Assembly: GCA_023664485.1 (NCBI GenBank)
Contig: JAMPFK010000018.1
Coordinates: 1-55,913, forward strand
DNA: 55,913 bases
Source of the DNA: Bacteroides fragilis
GTDB taxonomy: Bacteria; Bacillota; Clostridia; Lachnospirales; Lachnospiraceae
Direction of reading: 5' to 3'
A program made the position numbers and the translations under genes. The number at the start of each line of letters is the position of its first letter. Position 1 is the first letter of the stretch. Below, piece after piece: positions 24,967-32,623 of this stretch. The notes under the pieces are model-generated. The model saw nothing but the letters and a program-made list of their open reading frames with translations. It was not told where the DNA came from and searched no databases.

Positions 24967-26205
24967 ATGGCAGTTACAGGAATTGGACAGGGGAATGGGA
25001 TGGCTTATCGTCCGTTCCCGCAGAAAAAGAATTACCGCGGGAGCGGGAGAGCAGAGTTTAACGAGGCTCTTTACGGGAACGGCGCGGCGGAACAAAATAT
25101 GGCGGGGGCTTTCCGTACGACGGATACCGATCCGTTGTCGGCGGCTTTGCAAAACGTTTCGGCCAGGGTGTGCGGCGCCTGGGGGGATACCGTTTGGGAA
25201 AAAGGCAGAAAGGTGCAGGAAATGGGAGGCGGCCAGGCGTATCTCAGGGAAGGCCGGCTGACGGGCGGCATCATCGGTTCTGGCACGCTGGATGACGGAA
25301 CGGCTTATTCGGCAGGCTTTGCCGCCAACTCCACGATCGGAAACCCCGTTATCGAGATCAGAATGCAGAGAAAGGGCGGAAGAGAAGAACTGTACATGGT
25401 CAGTCCGAGGAATGTCGATCCGGCCAGGGCTTCCCAGCTGGAAATGTTCGGCTTATGCGCTTATGCGGATTCACAGGGGCTTTTGGGGGAATCCACGGGA
25501 GCCGGTTCCTATCAGAAGCTGCTCGCCTATGCGAAGTACGGAGCTTTCGGCGATAACAGGGCGAAAACGGCGGATGCGTTCATGGCGAAGCAGCGGGACT
25601 GGAACAGTTATGTGACGGATGACCGGATCGAAAAGCTGGGCCGGGACGGAAAAGTCGAGGAATCCTGGGGGAGAGCGCTGCAGAGCATTTTCGGAAAGAT
25701 GGAGCGGCAGAATGCGGATAAAGCGAAAACAGAGGGGCGCAGCGAGTCCGAACTGCAGATGCAGGCGGTTGCGGATACGCTGCCGGTGGATAACGGCGTG
25801 CCGTATTATTATCTGGCAAAAGACGGCATCATTGATTATAACGGGGTTGTTTTTGTCTGCGACGCGGAGCATAAGGCGCTCTGTCTCGGCGATACGAGTG
25901 ATAAAAGCAAGTGCCTGAGCATTCCGCTGTCCGGCGGCGGCAGCCTGATCGTCAACCGGGATAATCTGGACAGTCTGGCGAAGGCGATCGGGATGTTCTC
26001 GCCGGAGGATGTGAACCTGATCATGCGGGCTATCGCGGAGGATGCGAAAATACGGCAGATGAAGCAGCAGATCGATGATGAAACATCCGGCCTTGACCTC
26101 GCGGAGCAGACGGGCGGCGACGGTGGGGAAGAAGAACCGGAAATGACGGCGGAAGAATCCGTTGCGAAAGAAGCGGCGAAGGAGGATGAAAAGGCCGTAT
26201 TTTAA
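24967..26205 (+). CDS. Unknown protein, ECF sigma operon, second member
   Basis: 412 residues from ATG 24967, chosen over the TTG two codons earlier because GGGAGG lies 10 bases upstream. The opening MAVTGIGQG and KNYRGSGRAEFNEAL near residues 20-35 echo the N-terminus of the preceding protein. The body (about 70-330) looks globular, with a beta-rich stretch (GTLDDGTAYSAGFAANSTIGN) and no catalytic motif I recognise. The C-terminus is acidic and repetitive. No signal peptide or membrane helix is seen. It lies 23 bases after the previous gene and probably shares its transcription. I cannot assign a family. The shared N-terminal module may be a targeting or export signal of an unusual kind. Confidence 0.85.
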   Translation: MAVTGIGQGNGMAYRPFPQKKNYRGSGRAEFNEALYGNGAAEQNMAGAFRTTDTDPLSAALQNVSARVCGAWGDTVWEKGRKVQEMGGGQAYLREGRLTGGIIGSGTLDDGTAYSAGFAANSTIGNPVIEIRMQRKGGREELYMVSPRNVDPARASQLEMFGLCAYADSQGLLGESTGAGSYQKLLAYAKYGAFGDNRAKTADAFMAKQRDWNSYVTDDRIEKLGRDGKVEESWGRALQSIFGKMERQNADKAKTEGRSESELQMQAVADTLPVDNGVPYYYLAKDGIIDYNGVVFVCDAEHKALCLGDTSDKSKCLSIPLSGGGSLIVNRDNLDSLAKAIGMFSPEDVNLIMRAIAEDAKIRQMKQQIDDETSGLDLAEQTGGDGGEEEPEMTAEESVAKEAAKEDEKAVF

Positions 26206-26247
26206 AAAGTAAATATCGTTTCTTTTATGGCTCATTTTTCTGATTTA

Positions 26248-26256
26248 TGGTATACT
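26248..26256 (+). promoter_or_regulatory. Extended -10 promoter of the S1-domain gene
   Basis: TGGTATACT, a TGnTATACT extended -10 element, 34 bases before ATG 26290. No clear -35 box is visible. Confidence 0.55.
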
Positions 26257-26289
26257 ATAACAAATTTACGAAACAGGGAGATAACGGTC

Positions 26290-27198
26290 ATGGAAGAAAC
26301 AATGAAAGATTATGAAAAAGAACTGGAAGCATCCTTTTATACCGTCAATGAGGGAGATGTGTTAAAGGGCACTGTCATTGATGTAAGCGAGGAAGAAGTG
26401 ACGCTGGATCTGAAATACTATGCGCAGGGTATCATCAGGGCAACGGATATGAGCGACGATCCCGGTTTTTCTCTGAAGGCGGACGTGCATGAAGGTGATG
26501 TGCTCGAAGCATCCGTGATAAAGACGGATGACGGGCAGGGCAACATCCTGCTGTCCAGAAAAGAAGCGAATTCCGTGCTCGCATGGGATGTGCTTGCGGG
26601 ATATCAGGAGGAGAAAAAGGATGTGGACGTCAAGGTAAGCGAGGTCGTGAATGCCGGCGTTGTCGCTTACTTAGAAGGCATCAGGGGCTTTATCCCGGCA
26701 TCCCAGCTCGATATCTCCTATGTGGAGGATTTGGAGGCCTACAGGGGGAAGACGTTGAGCGTGAGGGTCATCACGGTAGATCCGGAGAAGAAGAAGCTGG
26801 TGCTTTCCGCGAAGGAGATTCTGAAAGAAAAGGCAAAAGACGAGCACGATCATAAAGTAGCGATGCTCGTGCCCGGAACGGTTCTGGAGGGAACGGTAGA
26901 AAGCTTACAGCCCTATGGCGCGTTCATCGATTTGAAGGACGGCCTGAGCGGTCTGGTGCATATTTCCCAAATCAGCCAGAGAAGGATTAAAAAGCCTTCC
27001 GAGGTGCTGAAAACCGGCGATAAAGTGAAGGTAAAGATTTTGAGTACCAATGGCGGAAAGATTTCGCTGAGCATGAAAGCGGCAGAGGAGCAGCAGGCAG
27101 GAGAGATGGAAAGCATCGATATGAAGCAGTATGATTCCGGGGAGAGCGTGGGGACCAGCCTCGGCGATTTATTTGCGAAACTGAATCTGAAAAAATGA
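26290..27198 (+). CDS. S1-domain RNA-binding protein (RpsA-like)
   Basis: 302 residues from ATG 26290, behind AGGGAG. Three S1 domains are visible: about 18-85 (VLKGTVIDVSEEEVTLDLKYYAQGIIRATDM), 105-180 (VVNAGVVAYLEGIRGFIPASQL), and 195-270 (TVLEGTVESLQPYGAFIDLKDGLSGLVHISQI). The third has the best-kept S1 signature. Such truncated RpsA-like proteins occur in Firmicutes and bind single-stranded RNA, probably at the ribosome. The C-terminal tail is acidic. It has its own promoter and a strong terminator, so it is monocistronic. Confidence 0.9.
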   Translation: MEETMKDYEKELEASFYTVNEGDVLKGTVIDVSEEEVTLDLKYYAQGIIRATDMSDDPGFSLKADVHEGDVLEASVIKTDDGQGNILLSRKEANSVLAWDVLAGYQEEKKDVDVKVSEVVNAGVVAYLEGIRGFIPASQLDISYVEDLEAYRGKTLSVRVITVDPEKKKLVLSAKEILKEKAKDEHDHKVAMLVPGTVLEGTVESLQPYGAFIDLKDGLSGLVHISQISQRRIKKPSEVLKTGDKVKVKILSTNGGKISLSMKAAEEQQAGEMESIDMKQYDSGESVGTSLGDLFAKLNLKK

Positions 27199-27209
27199 GA
27201 AGGGAACAT

Positions 27210-27250
27210 CATAAAACGGCGCAGTCGATTCTGCGCCGTTTTATGTTTTG
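27210..27250. terminator. Bidirectional terminator between S1 and MATE genes
   Basis: CATAAAACGGCGCAG (27210-27224), loop TCGATT, CTGCGCCGTTTTATG (27231-27245), then TTTTG: a perfect 15-bp stem between convergent genes. Confidence 0.85.
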
Positions 27251-27305
27251 CATTGTAAAGAAGTCTGCCACAGGCATGCTTATATTGTCCGCCGGACAGT
27301 GATTT

Positions 27306-28682
27306 TCAGACCGCCTTATCCTTCCACTTCCCATGGCGGTAGAAGAAAAAGGTGATCAGCGCGCCGAGCAGCCAGGAGACGAGCAGGGAGATGAAAATAC
27401 ATTCCTGTCTTCCGTAAGGCAATTCGGCCGTTCTTGTCAGGAAAGAAATGCCATAGGCGATGGGCACGCGGATAAAGATCGTCGTGGCAATGGAAATCCA
27501 CATCGGCGTGATGGTGTCTCCCGCGCCGCGCATGACGCCGGAAAGGCTCTGCGTGACCGCCATCGCGATATAACCGACGGCGAGGATTCCCATCATTTCC
27601 CGGCTCAGTTCCACGAGCTCCGGCGTTTTGGTAAAGATGCCCATCAGCGACTTGCCGAAAAGCAGGATCAGCCCCGTAATGACGGCGGAAGTCGCCATCG
27701 CGATCAGCGTTCCCTGTCTGGCGCCTTTGCTCACCCGATCCGGCTGTCTGGCGCCGACATTCTGCCCTGCGTAAGTTGTCATCGCCGTACCGAAGGAAAA
27801 ATTCGGCATCATGGCGAAGCCGTCCACACGCATGACGATAACGTTGGCGGCGATGAACATCTCGCCGAAGCTGTTCGTCAGAGACTGTACGATGATCATT
27901 GCCATCGAAAGAATCGCCTGTGTGATGCCGGAAGGAAGCCCCAGCCGGATGACCTTTGAGGCATACTGCTTTTCCAGTTTCATATGTTCTTTTTTCAGCG
28001 TAAAAATCTCCTGCATTCTTTTCAGACGGAGCATACACAGGGCGGCGGAGACCATCTGCGCGATGACGGTTGCTAACGCTACGCCGTTGACGCCCATGTT
28101 GAGTTTTGCGACGAACAGCAGATCCAATATGATATTGATGACCGTCGATACGAGAAGATAAGCGAGGGCGGACATGGAATCGCCGAGTCCCCGCAGGATG
28201 CCGCCCAGAATATTATAGTAGGCAAGGCCGGCCGATCCGATAAAAAGGATCAGCAGGTAAGAGTGGCACCAGTCGATGATGGATTCCGGCGTTTTTAGCA
28301 GTTCCAGCAGCGGTCTTGCGACAAGCGAAGCCACGACCATGACGAACAGGGACGCAATGGCGGTCAGCGTGATGCAGTTGCCGATGGTCGCCGATAGTTT
28401 TTCCTCTTCTTTGGCGCCGAAATACTGGGATACCATGATGCCTGCGCCTACGCTGATGCCTACGAACAGAACGATCAGCAGGTTCAGGATCGGTCCGGCG
28501 CTGCCGACTGCCGCAAGCGCATTGTCGCCTACATAATTGCCGACGACTACGCTGTCTACGGTATTGTAGAGCTGTTGGGCGATATTGCCGACCAGCATCG
28601 GGACCGTGAACAGGACAATTTTTTTCCATGGAGAGCCCTCCGTCATATCTACCGGTTCCATTAATTTTCTGAATAAGTTCAT
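27306..28682 (-). CDS. MATE family efflux transporter
   Basis: 458 residues with about 12 hydrophobic helices. The opening PWKKIVLFTVPMLVGNIAQQLYNTVDSVVVGNYVG and the repeat of this motif in the second half (about 230-) are typical of MATE proteins, which export drugs or other small organic cations using sodium or proton gradients. The substrate cannot be assigned. A hairpin MITE (28715-28818) sits directly upstream of the start (33 bases), so it may affect expression. A second MATE gene faces away at 29457. Confidence 0.92.
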   Translation of the reverse strand: MNLFRKLMEPVDMTEGSPWKKIVLFTVPMLVGNIAQQLYNTVDSVVVGNYVGDNALAAVGSAGPILNLLIVLFVGISVGAGIMVSQYFGAKEEEKLSATIGNCITLTAIASLFVMVVASLVARPLLELLKTPESIIDWCHSYLLILFIGSAGLAYYNILGGILRGLGDSMSALAYLLVSTVINIILDLLFVAKLNMGVNGVALATVIAQMVSAALCMLRLKRMQEIFTLKKEHMKLEKQYASKVIRLGLPSGITQAILSMAMIIVQSLTNSFGEMFIAANVIVMRVDGFAMMPNFSFGTAMTTYAGQNVGARQPDRVSKGARQGTLIAMATSAVITGLILLFGKSLMGIFTKTPELVELSREMMGILAVGYIAMAVTQSLSGVMRGAGDTITPMWISIATTIFIRVPIAYGISFLTRTAELPYGRQECIFISLLVSWLLGALITFFFYRHGKWKDKAV

Positions 28683-28714
28683 ACGCTCAGGCCTTTCTTT
28701 TTTTCTAATCGTGT

Positions 28715-28818
28715 TATAGTAAACGACATTGGAAATTGCCTTTTTCCGACTTGTAAAAGCTTACACATATGGCTTTTGCAAGAGCTGGAAAGAGCAATTT
28801 ATTATGTCGTTTACTATA
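28715..28818. mobile_element. Hairpin MITE, copy 1
   Basis: A 104-bp element with ends TATAGTAAACGACAT and ATGTCGTTTACTATA; almost the whole length is one imperfect inverted repeat, so its transcript or single strand would fold into a long hairpin. It matches copies at 32493-32594 and (partial) 45407-45453. TA at both ends suggests a TA target duplication, as in IS630/mariner-type elements. It encodes nothing. 28819-29029 contains no gene I can support. Confidence 0.8.
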
Positions 28819-29029
28819 TTTATCTATTATAAGGAAAAGAATGTTAAAATTCAACAGAAATATCATTTCTGAAAATAAAGGGATGCAAAATCTTTCCATA
28901 TCGATTATAATGATAAAAGGGGAAATGCGGAAGGAAGATACGGCCGGCTTTTATCTGAAGATCAAAAAACAGCAGCGGCCATAATCGGGCGTTTTGAAGT
29001 ATGTAACCGATGAAACGGGAGGATTGCCG

Positions 29030-29470
29030 ATGAAATTTAAGGGAAGTATAATGAAAATCTGCGAATTGCTGGAGCTGGTCGTAGCGCTGCTTGTGTTGAT
29101 CGGAATCCTGTTTTCCATATGCAGTCTGGTAAAGGATTTTGAGATATTCCACGCGATACTGAATCATACGGAGTCTTTACAGACGTATCTGGATCAGATT
29201 TTTGTCATCGTTATCGGTATCGAATTTCTGCAGATGCTGTGCAGTCCCAATTCGGATAATATTATGGAAGTGCTGATCTTCCTTGTGGCAAGGCATATGA
29301 TCGTCAGCGAAACGGCACCGTTTGAAGATTTTATTTCCGTGATCAGCATTATCCTGTTGTGCGTACTGCGCCGTTATCTGCATGATACGAGAGAAAAGCC
29401 GAAGGCGGGAAACGGGGCGGCTGCAGGGGCGCCGGAGGCGGAAACAGGTGAATCATATGGTTCAAAATAA
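29030..29470 (+). CDS. PsiE-like membrane protein
   Basis: 146 residues from ATG 29030, chosen because GGGAGG lies 7-9 bases upstream. Four hydrophobic helices are visible (for example LLELVVALLVLIGILFSIC and FISVISIILLCVLRRYL), with a basic linker, and the segment VIGIEFLQMLC...NIMEVLIFLVARHMI matches the PsiE family, phosphate-starvation-inducible membrane proteins of unknown mechanism. The C-terminal 25 residues are Ala/Gly-rich. The last 14 bases overlap the start of a MATE gene, so the two are translated together. Confidence 0.7.
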   Translation: MKFKGSIMKICELLELVVALLVLIGILFSICSLVKDFEIFHAILNHTESLQTYLDQIFVIVIGIEFLQMLCSPNSDNIMEVLIFLVARHMIVSETAPFEDFISVISIILLCVLRRYLHDTREKPKAGNGAAAGAPEAETGESYGSK

Positions 29471-30851
29471 ATTTTATAAAGTAAAAAATGACCTGTTCTA
29501 TCGGCAGATTTTTAAGCTGGTCCTGCCGATCGTTATTCAGAATCTGCTGAGCGCGGCGGTCAGTTCCGCCGATGTGGTCATGCTCAACTATGTAGGGCAG
29601 TCGTCTATTTCCGCAGTGTCGCTGGCATCTCAGTATGCCAGTGTTCTTTTTATGGTTTTTTACGGGCTTGGGACCGGAGCTGCCATGCTGTGCGCACAGT
29701 ATTACGGAAAAGGGGATATGCGGGCGATTCAGGTCGTCGAAGGCATTGCCCTGCGTTTTTCCATCCTGATATCGGCGCTGTTTGCCGTGCTGGCGCTGAC
29801 CGTGCCTGCGGGCATGATGCGGGTTTTTACAAAAGACGGCGAGCTGGTCGCGATCGGCGCCTCTTATCTGCGTTATATGAGCGTGAGCTATTTGTGCTGG
29901 GGGATTATCGAAGTTTATCTGGCTGTGCTCCGCAGTATCGGAAGGGTGGTCATTTGTACGGCGCTGAATGTGGCCGCTTTTTCCCTGAATATTTTCCTGA
30001 ATGCGGTCTTTATCTTCGGCCTTTTCGGCGCGCCCAGCCTGGGCGCGGAGGGCGTGGCGATCGCGACATCGATGTCCAGGCTGGCGGAGCTTGCGCTATG
30101 TTTTGCGGTCTCGTTTGCGAGCAGGGATATCAGGCTGGATTTTCGTTATCTGTTCGTTAAGAACAAAGCGCTGTTCTCGGACTTCATCAGACTGTCCCTT
30201 CCGGCGCTTGGAAACGATATCAGCTGGAGCGTGGCGTTTTCCATGTATTCCGTGATTATCGGGCATCTCGGTACGGACGCGGTGGCGGCCAATTCTTTCG
30301 TCATCGTCGTCAGGAATTTCGGGACGATCCTGTGTTTCGGCATGGCCAGCGCGGGCGGCATTCTGATTGGAAATATTATCGGGGAAAATAAGCTGGAGGA
30401 GGCGCGGGAAGGCGCTGAAAAACTGATGAAGCTGACTATCATCACCGGCGCTGCCGGCGGGCTGATCATTCTGGCAATTATGCCTTTTGTGCTCCGATAT
30501 GCGTCTCTGTCGGAGCAGGCGATGCACTATCTGAAATATATGCTGCTCATCAACACTTATTATGTGATGGGGGCGGCGGTCAATACCACTCTGATCGCGG
30601 GAGTTTTCCGTGCGGGAGGCGACAGCCGGTTCGGTTTTATCTGCGATACGATCGATATGTGGTGTTATGCCGTCCCGCTCGGTTTTTTTGCAGCGTTTGT
30701 TCTGAAGCTGCCGGTGATGTGGGTATATTTTCTCCTGTGCACCGATGAGTTCGTTAAATGGCCATGGGTGATCAGACGTTATCGGAGCGGGATATGGTTG
30801 AACAATATTACGAGGGATGAGCTGTTCGGGGAAGAAAAACAGGGAAAGTGA
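29457..30851 (+). CDS. MATE family efflux transporter, second
   Basis: 464 residues from ATG 29457, with AGGTG upstream; it overlaps the PsiE-like gene by 14 bases. The opening KLVLPIVIQNLLSAAVSSADVVMLNYVGQSSISAVSLASQY is the MATE signature, and about 12 hydrophobic helices follow. Probable Na+- or H+-driven exporter of small organic compounds. It is divergent from the first MATE gene, with a MITE between them, and the two are only distantly similar. The next gene begins 10 bases after its stop. Confidence 0.92.
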   Translation: MVQNKFYKVKNDLFYRQIFKLVLPIVIQNLLSAAVSSADVVMLNYVGQSSISAVSLASQYASVLFMVFYGLGTGAAMLCAQYYGKGDMRAIQVVEGIALRFSILISALFAVLALTVPAGMMRVFTKDGELVAIGASYLRYMSVSYLCWGIIEVYLAVLRSIGRVVICTALNVAAFSLNIFLNAVFIFGLFGAPSLGAEGVAIATSMSRLAELALCFAVSFASRDIRLDFRYLFVKNKALFSDFIRLSLPALGNDISWSVAFSMYSVIIGHLGTDAVAANSFVIVVRNFGTILCFGMASAGGILIGNIIGENKLEEAREGAEKLMKLTIITGAAGGLIILAIMPFVLRYASLSEQAMHYLKYMLLINTYYVMGAAVNTTLIAGVFRAGGDSRFGFICDTIDMWCYAVPLGFFAAFVLKLPVMWVYFLLCTDEFVKWPWVIRRYRSGIWLNNITRDELFGEEKQGK

Positions 30852-30860
30852 GGAACGGTC

Positions 30861-31502
30861 GTGAAAAGAGTATGTAAACAATGCGGAAAAACTTTTGAAT
30901 TGAGCAATTCGGAAATTGCCTTTTATAAAAGTAAGAATCTGAATCTGCCGAAACGGTGTAAAGCGTGCAGGCAGGCCAACAGGCAGGAAAAGTCCGTACG
31001 GGAAAAAGACGGGAAAGTACAGGAACAGGCGCAGGAACAGACGTCGGCGCAGGTACGGGTACAGGACGTTTTGGACCGGCAGGATCATAAAGCAGGCAGA
31101 TGGGTGTACGCGCTGATTGCGGCCGCTGCGCTTTTGCTGCTTGCCATAACGGGGATATCGAACCGGGACCGCCTGTCGGACGGCGCCGTGCCGCTGTCCG
31201 CCGTGGAGGAAAGTGAGAGGCCGGACGGGGAAAAGCAGTATACGTTCAGGGACAGCAGGCTGCTGGACGAGCATTTTGAAAAGCATGGAAAGGAAATGGG
31301 ATTTTCCTCCGCTGAGGAGTATCAGGCGGCGGCCGGCGCGGTAGTAAATCATGCGGATGCTTTGCATAAAACGGAGAAAGAGGACGGAGACGACGTCTAT
31401 TATCTGGAAGCGACCAATGAGTTCGTTATCGTTTCAACGGACGGGTTCATAAGGACTTATTTTTATCCGGATGAGGGAATCGATTATTATAACAGACAGT
31501 AG
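30861..31502 (+). CDS. Zinc-ribbon, membrane anchor and toxin-like domain protein
   Basis: 213 residues from GTG 30861 (GAGGAA upstream). Residues 1-40 form a zinc-ribbon with CxxC...CxxC (CKQCGK, CKAC). A low-complexity Gln/Arg linker leads to one membrane helix (about 78-95, ALIAAAALLLLAITGI). The C-terminal about 85 residues (EHFEKHGKEMGFSSAEEY, ATNEFVIVSTDGFIRTYF, PDEGIDYYNRQ) resemble a domain seen in many secreted polymorphic toxins, thought to have a BECR-type nuclease fold. The zinc-ribbon would be cytoplasmic and the toxin-like part outside, or the reverse. No immunity gene is recognised nearby. Assignment of the C-terminal domain rests on motif memory. Confidence 0.7.
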   Translation: MKRVCKQCGKTFELSNSEIAFYKSKNLNLPKRCKACRQANRQEKSVREKDGKVQEQAQEQTSAQVRVQDVLDRQDHKAGRWVYALIAAAALLLLAITGISNRDRLSDGAVPLSAVEESERPDGEKQYTFRDSRLLDEHFEKHGKEMGFSSAEEYQAAAGAVVNHADALHKTEKEDGDDVYYLEATNEFVIVSTDGFIRTYFYPDEGIDYYNRQ

Positions 31503-31521
31503 ACGGCGAAGGGAGATATTG

Positions 31522-32418
31522 ATGTATACGGATAAAGAACAGCTGCTATCCTGTTTTCGGGATATGAGCAGTAAAAAGCTGACCGATATTCAAAAAAGGA
31601 CAGGCGATTATAGAAAGCAGGCTTCCATGATAAATACTGCTATCAGGAGTGCCGAAGAACAGATGATTTCAGAGATACTGTATGCGGCAGGCGTCTATCG
31701 ATTGGGAAATGCCGATATTTTAAATGATGTTCTTATGATTACATATGCTGCCGATATTGTGATGCTGGAGTCCAGAAACCGTGTATGGCCTTATGAATAT
31801 ATGGCATTTGCGAGGAGAATAGGGGAATTATGGGAACCATTCTGCAAGAAGGCTTTTCATTATCCAATCAGGCCGCTTACTTTGATCGTTCCTCCGGTTT
31901 TTGAAAAAATCCAGAGCAGTTTGACTAAGAATATAGAAGAATACGTTTCCGGGCTGGATGTTGACAGCGCCGCCAGGCGGCAGTTGCTGTATTATTATAA
32001 AGTTCTATGGTCGATGATTGGCAGCGGCGGAACAAAACTGGAACTGGACTTACATTTTTCCCAGGACGGCATTCATTATAATTGTGATTTTAAAAGCGGA
32101 TTCAGTTCCAATGAAAAAGGAAATACCAACAGGCTGTTAATGGTCGCCAGCATATATCATTTTATAAGCGAAGCGGAAAAAATGATTATATTTGTCCGAC
32201 AGGGAGAGGAACAAAATAATCATTATTTACAAACTTTAAAAAATTCAGGGTACTGGGAAGTATATTGTGCTGATGAGGCATATATGAAAATTTCGGAATT
32301 TACAGGATTTGACCTGCGCAGATGGCTGGATATGAACGCATCATGGGAACAGGATATTTCCAGTGAGCTAAGAACTCATTTAATGAGCAATGATCTGTTA
32401 AAATATTTAACTTGGTGA
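31522..32418 (+). CDS. Type II restriction endonuclease (probable)
   Basis: 298 residues from ATG 31522 (GGGAGAT upstream), 19 bases after the previous gene. The N-terminal 190 residues are helical. A candidate PD-(D/E)xK site is LELDLHF then NCDFKSGFSSNEKG (about residues 173-200), giving a D...DFK pattern, followed by conserved-looking NRLLMVASIYHFI. It precedes an N6-adenine methyltransferase gene on the same strand, as in Type II restriction-modification pairs, which supports the reading. No close family is recalled, so the call rests on motif and context. Confidence 0.65.
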   Translation: MYTDKEQLLSCFRDMSSKKLTDIQKRTGDYRKQASMINTAIRSAEEQMISEILYAAGVYRLGNADILNDVLMITYAADIVMLESRNRVWPYEYMAFARRIGELWEPFCKKAFHYPIRPLTLIVPPVFEKIQSSLTKNIEEYVSGLDVDSAARRQLLYYYKVLWSMIGSGGTKLELDLHFSQDGIHYNCDFKSGFSSNEKGNTNRLLMVASIYHFISEAEKMIIFVRQGEEQNNHYLQTLKNSGYWEVYCADEAYMKISEFTGFDLRRWLDMNASWEQDISSELRTHLMSNDLLKYLTW

Positions 32419-32443
32419 TAAGCCTGCCTGTCCTGGAATTTGA

Positions 32444-32462
32444 GATTCCGCGAAGCGGAATC
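32444..32462. repeat. Small hairpin after the restriction gene
   Basis: GATTCCGC, loop GAA, GCGGAATC: a perfect 8-bp stem 25 bases after the stop codon, with no T run. It may be a fragment of the same intergenic repeats. Confidence 0.4.
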
Positions 32463-32492
32463 ATGGCGGCTGATGTATTTTATTCTTTGTTT

Positions 32493-32594
32493 TATAGTTA
32501 ACGACATTAAAAATTGCCATTTCAGCCTTGCAAAAGCTTGCGTATATGGCATTTGTAAAAGATGGAACGTGCAATTGTTATGTCGTTTACTATA
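32493..32594. mobile_element. Hairpin MITE, copy 2
   Basis: A 102-bp element with ends TATAGTTAACGACAT and ATGTCGTTTACTATA, matching copy 1 over its length, including the central GCAAAAGC segment. It lies between the restriction enzyme gene and its methyltransferase, and the methyltransferase frame can be read upstream into it. Confidence 0.8.
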
Positions 32595-32623
32595 AGATAG
32601 AACCTAACCTGTGGAGTAAGGGC

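Noticed and set aside
27306..28682. Plus-strand frames opposite the MATE gene
   Set aside because: They are shadows: no ribosome sites and Arg/His-rich random sequence.
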